Source: JBOFLG01 sp051657745 (lineage in GTDB: Bacteria > Actinomycetota > Actinomycetes > Actinomycetales > Dermatophilaceae). From it: a stretch of DNA of 6,373 nucleotides. The position numbers and the translations under genes were made by a program. The notes under the pieces are model-generated. The model had not been told where the DNA came from and made no database searches. It saw nothing but the letters and a program-made list of their open reading frames with translations. Below are positions 1-4,178 of this stretch, piece after piece. The stretch is from the NCBI GenBank assembly GCA_051657745.1, contig JBOFLG010000228.1:1-6373 (forward strand), given 5' to 3'. How positions within the stretch are numbered: position 1 is the first letter of the stretch; each line of letters opens with the position of its first letter.

Positions 1-39
1 GAGTCGCTCGGCGCGCCGGGACAGGTGTCGTGCAGTCAT
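1..39 (-). CDS. 5' end of an unidentified gene (partial)
   Basis: An ATG on the minus strand at 39-37 opens a frame that runs without a stop to the window edge, giving MTARHLSRRAERL as the first 13 residues. A purine-rich Shine-Dalgarno-like stretch (AGGGAG, 48-43) lies 3 nt upstream of the ATG, which favours a real start. The gene would be divergent from the methyltransferase, with a 162-bp spacer. Thirteen residues are too few to assign a function. In many actinobacteria hflX (a ribosome-splitting GTPase) lies close downstream of dapF, so hflX is a possibility from gene order alone; nothing in these residues proves it. Confidence 0.4.
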   Translation of the reverse strand, partial: MTARHLSRRAERL

Positions 40-201
40 GTTCTCCCTAGGGTCTCACCGCTCATCGCAGTGCCGCGAACCAATTCTCTCGCCTCACTCG
101 CGACGACCGACCACGCCCGACCCTCGGCCGCGGTCGGAGCCCACTCCCTGGGGTGACCCTGCCCGCACCGCCACGGCCACGGCGACCGCATACTGTGACA
201 C
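40..201. other. Divergent intergenic region
   Basis: This 162-bp spacer separates the minus-strand partial gene from the methyltransferase. It holds the Shine-Dalgarno-like AGGGAG of the left gene, the 8-bp palindrome CCCTAGGG at 45-52, and the -10 element of the methyltransferase close to its GTG. Reading frames cross it, but none has a ribosome site or recognisable product. I see no convincing -35 element for either gene and no RNA gene. Confidence 0.5.
189..201 (+). promoter_or_regulatory. -10 element for leaderless methyltransferase mRNA
   Basis: Two overlapping -10-like hexamers, CATACT (189-194) and TACTGT (191-196), end 7 and 5 nt before the GTG start at 202. No Shine-Dalgarno sequence precedes the GTG. 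This is the arrangement seen in actinobacterial leaderless genes, where transcription starts on the first base of the start codon. No good -35 hexamer is visible. The call is inferred from spacing and hexamer match only. Confidence 0.45.
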
Positions 202-813
202 GTGTCTGCGCCCGACCACTACTTCACTGCGCAGCCGGCCAGCAGCAGCGAACTCCGGTCGCTGCAGGTGCAGCTCGCCGGGCTCGACGTAGAGGTCGAT
301 GTCGCGGGCGGGGTGTTCTCGCCCGGCGGACTCGACAAGGGCACCGCTGTGCTGCTCGACCACGTACCGGACCCTCCGGCATCCGGCCACCTGCTCGACC
401 TCGGATGCGGCTGGGGCCCGCTTGCGCTGACGATGTCGCTGCGCTCCCCCGGCGCCACGGTCTGGGCGCTCGACGTCAACGAGCGGGCGCTGGACCTGAT
501 GCGCCGCAACGCCGTTCGACTCGACTGCGGTGACCTCCGAGCGACGACCGCCGACGGCATCCCGCACGACGTGCGCTTCGACGCGGTGTGGAGCAACCCG
601 CCCATCCGGGTCGGGAAGGCCGCGCTGCACGACCTCCTCAGGGCCTGGCTCCCGCGCCTGACCCCACATGGTGCAGCCCACCTCGTCGTGCAGAAGAACC
701 TCGGCTCGGACAGTCTGCAGCGATGGGTCGAGTCCGAACTGCGGATGCCGTGTACGCGGCTGGCGTCGAGTCGCGGCTTCCGGGTGCTCGAGGTCACGCC
801 CGGGCATCCCTGA
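202..813 (+). CDS. class I SAM-dependent methyltransferase (RsmC-like, small methyltransferase domain)
   Basis: The 203-aa product is a Rossmann-fold methyltransferase of the small-methyltransferase (MTS) type, which includes the 16S rRNA guanine-N2 methyltransferases RsmC and RsmD. The N-terminal part contains GGVFSPGGLDKGT (about residues 36-48), typical of this group. SAM-binding motif I is DLGCGWGP (66-73), an acidic end of strand 2 is at D91, and the catalytic-type motif IV is SNPP followed by IRVGK (131-139). The NPP tetrad is typical of enzymes that methylate exocyclic amino groups of bases, so rRNA guanine is the likely target, but the exact nucleotide cannot be read from the sequence. 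It is about the length of the catalytic half of E. coli RsmC, without the duplicated N-terminal domain, as is usual for short actinobacterial versions. The GTG start at 202 sits just behind a -10 box, suggesting a leaderless message. The 3' end overlaps the convergent toxin gene by 20 bp. Confidence 0.85.
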   Translation: MSAPDHYFTAQPASSSELRSLQVQLAGLDVEVDVAGGVFSPGGLDKGTAVLLDHVPDPPASGHLLDLGCGWGPLALTMSLRSPGATVWALDVNERALDLMRRNAVRLDCGDLRATTADGIPHDVRFDAVWSNPPIRVGKAALHDLLRAWLPRLTPHGAAHLVVQKNLGSDSLQRWVESELRMPCTRLASSRGFRVLEVTPGHP

Positions 814-1171
814 CGAACGGAAGGCCTGCGGCGAGGATCTGCCGGTCCCAGGTGAGGAAGTCCACGCGCTCGACCAGCGCCTGGGCGAGAAGCAGCCGGT
901 CGAACGGGTCGGCATGCGGCAGCCCCTCGACCTCGCCGATCCGGAGCGTGTGCTCGACGAGCACCGGCAGGTGCCGGAACCCGGACTCGACGAGCATCCG
1001 CCCCAACGGCTCAGTGAACTCGAGCCGGCCCGTCCGCACCTTGATGGTGAGTTCCCACGTACTGGCTGCCGAAAAAATGGTCTGGTCCGCTTCGATGATG
1101 GCGCGCGTCCGAGGCCCGATCCGAGATTCGTCACGCATGACCGCGAGGGCCACGTGAGAGTCGAGGAGCAT
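794..1171 (-). CDS. vapC: VapC-family PIN-domain ribonuclease toxin
   Basis: The 125-aa protein is a single PIN domain of the VapC toxin type, a metal-dependent RNase that in characterised cases cleaves tRNA or rRNA and stops translation unless bound by its antitoxin. The acidic active-site residues are in the expected places: D4 in MLLDSH, E40 in the TWELTIK helix, D88 and D91 in HADPFDRLLLAQA, and D109 in LTWDRQI. Length is normal for the family, so it looks intact. Its ATG overlaps the last base of the antitoxin stop codon (TGATG), and an AGGGG lies 8 nt upstream inside the antitoxin gene, so translation is probably coupled. The 3' end overlaps the opposing methyltransferase gene by 20 bp, with no room for a terminator between them. 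Its RNA target and toxicity are unknown from sequence. Confidence 0.9.
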   Translation of the reverse strand: MLLDSHVALAVMRDESRIGPRTRAIIEADQTIFSAASTWELTIKVRTGRLEFTEPLGRMLVESGFRHLPVLVEHTLRIGEVEGLPHADPFDRLLLAQALVERVDFLTWDRQILAAGLPFVRDARA

Positions 1172-1449
1172 CAGATGGGCCCCTCGGTCATCAGCCGGAT
1201 GAGTTCCTCGTCTGGCTCGTCGAACGTCTCAGGGTCGTAGAAGATCTTTCCTTTGCCAACTCCGAAGGTGACACCGCCTGGACGCGGCGCGACGAGCGTG
1301 GCGACCGGCCGGCCGTTGCGGGCGATGGTGATGGTCTCTCCGGCCTCGACCCGTTCGAGCAGTTTGGAGAGATGCGTCTTGGCCTCATGGATGTTCACCG
1401 TCGACGCGGTGCGCGGGTCGCGGGGCGGGCGGGTGGGCTGGGCGCTCAT
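1171..1449 (-). CDS. Phd/YefM-type antitoxin of the VapC toxin
   Basis: This 92-aa protein should neutralise the adjacent VapC toxin and repress its own promoter. The DNA-binding Phd/YefM fold is recognisable in TVNIHEAKTHLSKLLERVEAG (from residue 17) and ITIARNGRPVATLVAP (40-55), the family's classic signature. The C-terminal tail is acidic (FDEPDEELIRL), as expected for the segment that wraps around the toxin active site. The ATG at 1449 lies 6 nt behind a TAGGGT hexamer, suggesting a leaderless message; AGGG within the same sequence could alternatively act as a weak ribosome site. The first 16 residues are a basic, Pro/Arg-rich extension before the usual family start, so an internal GTG at 1398 (V18) is a possible alternative start, but it has no ribosome site. 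It is the first gene of a two-gene operon and touches vapC by one base. Confidence 0.9.
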   Translation of the reverse strand: MSAQPTRPPRDPRTASTVNIHEAKTHLSKLLERVEAGETITIARNGRPVATLVAPRPGGVTFGVGKGKIFYDPETFDEPDEELIRLMTEGPI

Positions 1450-1455
1450 CCGTCG

Positions 1456-1485
1456 ACCCTATCGGACCAGACTTAGCCAAGTCAT
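1456..1485 (-). promoter_or_regulatory. Promoter of the toxin-antitoxin operon
   Basis: On the minus strand a TAGGGT -10 hexamer (1461-1456) ends 6 nt before the antitoxin ATG. An ATGACT hexamer (1485-1480) lies 18 bp upstream and matches the TTGACA -35 consensus at 4 of 6 positions. This spacing would place the transcription start at or next to the ATG. The palindrome at 1470-1483 overlaps the -35 and spacer, as expected for an autorepressed toxin-antitoxin promoter. Confidence 0.5.
1470..1483. promoter_or_regulatory. Palindromic candidate operator for the antitoxin
   Basis: GACTTAGCCAAGTC is an imperfect palindrome: five perfect outer base pairs on each side (GACTT/AAGTC) and 12 of 14 positions symmetric. 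It sits between and over the -35 and -10 elements of the toxin-antitoxin promoter, 20 bp upstream of the antitoxin start. Phd/YefM antitoxins bind short palindromes in their own promoters, so this is the best candidate operator. Binding itself is an inference. Confidence 0.45.
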
Positions 1486-1527
1486 CCGGACTCCGCCACG
1501 CCAGCCGAACGCCATCCGACCGTCATC

Positions 1528-1541
1528 CGAACGTCCGTTCG
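1528..1541. repeat. Short inverted repeat
   Basis: CGAACGTCCGTTCG has two perfect 6-bp arms around a 2-bp centre. The centre is too short for a good RNA hairpin loop, so it resembles a protein-binding palindrome more than a terminator. It lies between the dapF end and the toxin-antitoxin promoter. Its role is unknown. Confidence 0.3.
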
Positions 1542-1573
1542 AGGCGCCCGCCGATGCGGGCCTGGCTGGTGGC

Positions 1574-1615
1574 CGCCTCCACCGAGGCGACCGTTCGGCG
1601 GTGCGTCGACCGCCG
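1574..1615 (-). terminator. Tandem hairpins downstream of dapF
   Basis: Two adjacent perfect hairpins follow the dapF stop codon on the minus strand. The first is a 7-bp stem at 1615-1596 (CGGCGGT/ACCGCCG, 6-nt loop) starting 9 nt past the stop. The second is a 6-bp stem at 1589-1574 (CGCCTC/GAGGCG, 4-nt loop). Neither is followed by a run of U, so this would be a GC-rich, U-less terminator of the kind proposed in actinobacteria, or an mRNA 3'-end stabiliser. It would also insulate the toxin-antitoxin operon from dapF transcription. Confidence 0.4.
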
Positions 1616-1624
1616 CGCTCGCCC

Positions 1625-2521
1625 TCAGTCCGGGAGGAGCGCGCACGCGACTGTGCCGTGGGCCACGATCACCGCCGGCCCGGCGAGTTCGGCGCCGTGC
1701 CCGGGCAGCAGCCGTACCGTCAACTGGCCGCCTGGCACCTCGACCAACCACTGCGGGTGATCGCCGATGGTGCCGGCCCAGAAGCTGGTGGCGACGGCCG
1801 CAGCAACGGCGCCACTCCCGCACGACCTGGTCTCGCCAACGCCGCGCTCATGGACGCGCATCGCCAGGTGCCCCGGACCGATCGGGCGGACCAGTTCCAC
1901 ATTTGTGCCGTGCGGCGGCTCCGGCCGCACCGCCGGGGCGCGGGAGAGATCAATGCTGTCGAGCAGAACCGTCTCGGGGAGCGCCACCACGGTATGTGGG
2001 TTCCCGACATCGACACTGAGCGCCGAGTACGGGTCGGGGATGTCGTCGTCATCGTCGAGGTGGACCAGCGCGTCGAACCCGTCTCGGTCCGCGACCGTCG
2101 CGTCGGCCAGCCGCCACGGGCCGAGGTCGACCGCCCAGCCAGCACCGTCGCGTCGCACCCGCTTGGCCCCGGCCCGAGTGGCGACGTGGAACTCCGCGCC
2201 GGTCTCCAGCCCCTCCTGCCGGAGGAACTCGGCGAACACCCGCGTGCCGTTGCCGCACATCTGCGACACGCTGCCGTCCGCGTTCCGGTAGTCCATGAAC
2301 CACTGGGCGAGCCCGGCCTGGGCTCGGATCGCGTCCTCGTCGGAGGACGCCGTCGGCGCTACCCGGATGACGCCGTCGCCGCCGACCCCGACGCGCCGGT
2401 CAGCGAGCGCAACGGCCCGGCCGGCGGACAGGCCGAGCGTGCCATCGAGGTCGGGCACCAGCACGAAGTCGTTCTCAGTGCCGTGCCCCTTCGTGAACGC
2501 GAGCCGGTCAGCCATGCGCAT
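1625..2521 (-). CDS. dapF: diaminopimelate epimerase
   Basis: DapF converts LL-diaminopimelate to meso-diaminopimelate without a cofactor, the last step before lysine and a direct supply for peptidoglycan. The 298-aa product has the N-terminal signature FTKGHGTENDFV and both catalytic cysteines: one in SQMCGNGTR (about residue 89) and one in GETRSCGSGA (about residue 234). Substrate-contact segments such as DYRNADGS and GNPHTV are also present. Length is normal for the family, so it appears intact. A short run of five aspartates (about residues 156-160) lies in the linker between the two domains. Two ATGs compete: 2521, with a weak GGGA 10 nt upstream, and 2515, which matches the usual family start (MADRLAFTKG). 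I give the longer form; the difference is two residues. The start overlaps the end of miaA, so it is the last gene of the def-miaA-dapF operon. Confidence 0.95.
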   Translation of the reverse strand: MRMADRLAFTKGHGTENDFVLVPDLDGTLGLSAGRAVALADRRVGVGGDGVIRVAPTASSDEDAIRAQAGLAQWFMDYRNADGSVSQMCGNGTRVFAEFLRQEGLETGAEFHVATRAGAKRVRRDGAGWAVDLGPWRLADATVADRDGFDALVHLDDDDDIPDPYSALSVDVGNPHTVVALPETVLLDSIDLSRAPAVRPEPPHGTNVELVRPIGPGHLAMRVHERGVGETRSCGSGAVAAAVATSFWAGTIGDHPQWLVEVPGGQLTVRLLPGHGAELAGPAVIVAHGTVACALLPD

Positions 2522-3515
2522 GATCGTGCCATCCCGAGCGGCGGACGGTGGGTGCGGCATCCGCGACCAGCGACAGCACCTGCCCGTCCAGATCGGGAGC
2601 GAGCGCGTCGAACCAGCGCACCCGGGGGTCGGCACCGAACCAGGACTTCTGCCGGCGCACCAGCTGGCGAGTCCGCAGCGCGGTCTCGGCCACGGCATCC
2701 GCGGTGCGCATCAGCCCGTCGAGCACAGCAAGCGCCTGGGCGTACCCGACCGACCGGCGGGCGGTCCGGCCCTCGCGGAGCCCGCGCGCGGCGAGCCGGC
2801 CGGTCTCGTCGAGCAACCCCGCCGCGAACATCGCCGCGGCCCGGCGGTCGATGCGCTGGTCGAGGGCACGGTCGTCGGCGCGCAGCCCGACCAGCACGGT
2901 CGGCCGAATGAACTCGCGGGTGGGCATGGTCGCCGAGAACGGGCGGCCGGTCAGCTCCACGACCTCGAGCGCCCGCACGATCCGCCGGATGTTCCCAGGG
3001 TCAACGGCCGCTGCGGCCTGGGGGTCGACGGCTCGCAGTTCGGCGAGGAGAGCCGCGGCGCCCTCGGCGGTGGCCCGTTCCTCGATCCGGCGGCGCACCG
3101 CTGGATCGGTGGGCGGAATGTCGAGGTGGTCGAGCAAGGCCCGCACGTAGAGCCCGCTGCCGCCGACCACGATCGGGATGCCGCCGCGCCCGAGAATCGC
3201 ATCGAGGTCAGCCCGGGCGTGGCGTTGGTACGCCGCGACGCTTGCGTCGTCGGTGACGTCGAGGACGTCGAGTTGATGGTGCGGAATGCCGCGACGCTGC
3301 TCGGCCGTCAGCTTTGCGGTCCCGATGTCCATTCCCCGGTAGAGCTGGCTGGCGTCGGCGGACACCACCTCACCGCCGAGGCGGTGCGCAAGCCGGACCC
3401 CGAGGTCACTCTTGCCCGTAGCGGTCGGGCCCACCACCGCCACGATGAGCGGACGGCCTGGCACCGGCGGTGGCGGCACGTGCTCGAGACGGTCGGCGCC
3501 ACCGTCAGTCGACAC
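2508..3515 (-). CDS. miaA: tRNA dimethylallyltransferase
   Basis: MiaA transfers a dimethylallyl group from dimethylallyl diphosphate to N6 of A37, next to the anticodon of tRNAs that read codons starting with U. The product shows the P-loop GPTATGKS (residues 29-36), the conserved VSADASQLYRGMDIGTAK segment (about 51-68), GGSGLYVRALLD, the IRRIVRALEV helix and the C-terminal TRQLVRRQKSWF, which matches the usual TR..RQ.TWF tRNA-binding element. The frame is open upstream to a GTG at 3557, but the GTG at 3515 has a GAGG 6 nt before it and overlaps the def stop by only 11 bp, so I chose it (335 aa). A GTG at 3479 would be closer to the usual protein start but lacks a ribosome site. The extra N-terminal residues are Pro-rich and probably disordered. 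It overlaps def upstream and dapF downstream, suggesting translational coupling. Confidence 0.94.
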   Translation of the reverse strand: MSTDGGADRLEHVPPPPVPGRPLIVAVVGPTATGKSDLGVRLAHRLGGEVVSADASQLYRGMDIGTAKLTAEQRRGIPHHQLDVLDVTDDASVAAYQRHARADLDAILGRGGIPIVVGGSGLYVRALLDHLDIPPTDPAVRRRIEERATAEGAAALLAELRAVDPQAAAAVDPGNIRRIVRALEVVELTGRPFSATMPTREFIRPTVLVGLRADDRALDQRIDRRAAAMFAAGLLDETGRLAARGLREGRTARRSVGYAQALAVLDGLMRTADAVAETALRTRQLVRRQKSWFGADPRVRWFDALAPDLDGQVLSLVADAAPTVRRSGWHDHAHG

Positions 3516-4110
3516 GCTCCGCCTCAGGCGCGGTCTCGTCGTGGCCAAACGGGTCACGGTCGACGCCCGGCTGCCAGGTCAGGCCCGGCACGCCCCAGCC
3601 GTTGGCCTTGACGGTCTTGCGGGCCCGCTTGCCCCACTTGGCGTCGAGTCGGTCGACGTACAGGAACCCGTTGAGGTGGTCGTACTCGTGCTGGAGCATG
3701 CGGGCGAACCAGCCGGTGGCCTCGTAGCGCAGCTCAGCGCCATCGAGCCCTTGACCAGTCAGCACCGCCGACTCGCCCCGCCGCAGCGGAAACGCCTCGC
3801 CCGGCACCGACAGACACCCCTCGGCCTCGTCCTGGGGGTCGGGGTCACCCGGCGGCGGCTTGCTCGAGGCGACATACGGGTTGACCACGACACCGCGCGG
3901 CGGGATGCCGTCACCGCCGTCCATCTGCCAGGTGAAGATCCGCATCCCGACCCCGATCTGCGGAGCGGCCAGGCCAACCCCGCGCGCGGCATCCATCGTC
4001 TCGAACATGTCGGCAACAAGTGCGCGGATGCCGTCGTCGATGACCGCCACCGGCGCGGCGCGGCGATGGAGCACGGGTTCCCCGGTGATCACGATGGGCC
4101 GCACGGTCAT
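3505..4110 (-). CDS. def: peptide deformylase
   Basis: Deformylase removes the formyl group from the N-terminal methionine of new proteins at the ribosome exit. All three family motifs are present: motif 1 GVGLAAPQIG (44-53, with Q51), motif 2 EGCLSVPG (97-104, with metal ligand C99) and motif 3 HEYDHLNG (141-148, with metal ligands H141 and H145 and catalytic E142). The 201-aa length is in the range of actinobacterial deformylases, so it should be a working metalloenzyme. It is the first gene of the overlapping operon with miaA and dapF, and is divergent from the flavoprotein gene. The ATG at 4110 has no Shine-Dalgarno sequence but lies 7 nt behind AACAAT, so it may be translated from a leaderless mRNA. 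Bacteria often carry more than one def; whether this is the only copy cannot be told here. Confidence 0.96.
   Translation of the reverse strand: MTVRPIVITGEPVLHRRAAPVAVIDDGIRALVADMFETMDAARGVGLAAPQIGVGMRIFTWQMDGGDGIPPRGVVVNPYVASSKPPPGDPDPQDEAEGCLSVPGEAFPLRRGESAVLTGQGLDGAELRYEATGWFARMLQHEYDHLNGFLYVDRLDAKWGKRARKTVKANGWGVPGLTWQPGVDRDPFGHDETAPEAERVD
3516..3531 (-). promoter_or_regulatory. Ribosome binding site deciding the miaA start
   Basis: TGAGGCGGAGC directly precedes the GTG at 3515 on the minus strand. GAGG sits 6 nt from the start, inside the last codons of def. Of the possible GTG starts for miaA (3557, 3515, 3479), this is the one with the clearest Shine-Dalgarno sequence. Confidence 0.5.
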
Positions 4111-4123
4111 GGCGATGATTGTT
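4111..4123 (-). promoter_or_regulatory. -10 element upstream of def
   Basis: AACAAT (minus strand, 4123-4118) matches TATAAT at 4 of 6 positions and ends 7 nt before the def ATG. With no ribosome binding site present, this fits a leaderless transcript for the def-miaA-dapF operon. No clear -35 is visible. Confidence 0.4.
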
Positions 4124-4166
4124 CCAGAGCGGTCCCGGCGACCTCCCCGGCGGGCGGCGGTCGACC

Positions 4167-4178
4167 TACGATCGGCGG
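4167..4178 (+). promoter_or_regulatory. -10 element for the leaderless flavoprotein gene
   Basis: TACGAT (4167-4172) fits the TAnnnT -10 pattern and is followed by 6 nt (CGGCGG) and the GTG start at 4179. There is no Shine-Dalgarno sequence. The geometry places transcription start on the GTG and supports that start over the TTG at 4119. The -35 region is GC-rich without a clear hexamer. Confidence 0.5.

Larger units (their letters stand above)
1447..1529. repeat. Four copies of the hexamer CATCCG
   Basis: CATCCG occurs at 1447, 1483, 1513 and 1524, all in the same orientation, around the toxin-antitoxin promoter. Two copies extend to GTCATCCG (1481-1488 and 1522-1529). The spacing is irregular, so these are not iterons. 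They could be half-sites for a regulator or chance in GC-rich DNA. Confidence 0.25.

Noticed and set aside
38..292. A short plus-strand open frame starting at the ATG at 38
   Set aside because: It has Thr/Arg/Pro/Ser-rich low-complexity content, no ribosome site, and runs into the methyltransferase gene in a different frame.
94..1134. A 346-codon minus-strand open frame across the methyltransferase and vapC
   Set aside because: It overlaps both recognised genes in another frame, and the product is Arg/Ser/Gly-rich without motifs.
1447..1541. CRISPR-like or iteron array from repeated CATCCG
   Set aside because: The repeats are only 6-8 bp, irregularly spaced and few; no cas or replication gene is present.
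2040..2060. Run of GTC/ATC triplets suggesting a microsatellite
   Set aside because: It encodes a short Asp run in the linker of DapF and is explained by coding sequence.
1253..2911. A 552-codon plus-strand open frame antisense to the antitoxin, dapF and miaA
   Set aside because: It is rich in Arg, Pro, Ala and Gly with no domain, lies opposite three well-identified genes, and is what high third-position GC produces on the opposite strand.
3516..3557. Longer miaA start at GTG 3557
   Set aside because: It would overlap def by 53 bp and adds Arg-rich residues, while GTG 3515 has a clear Shine-Dalgarno and a short overlap.
2295..3611. A 438-codon plus-strand open frame antisense to dapF and miaA
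   Set aside because: It is opposite clearly conserved miaA codons, has low-complexity composition, and no ribosome site or recognisable motif.
4119..4178. Extension of the flavoprotein to a TTG start at 4119
   Set aside because: The added 20 residues cover the -10 element and are not family-like, whereas the receiver fold begins at MRPVILLV from the GTG at 4179.
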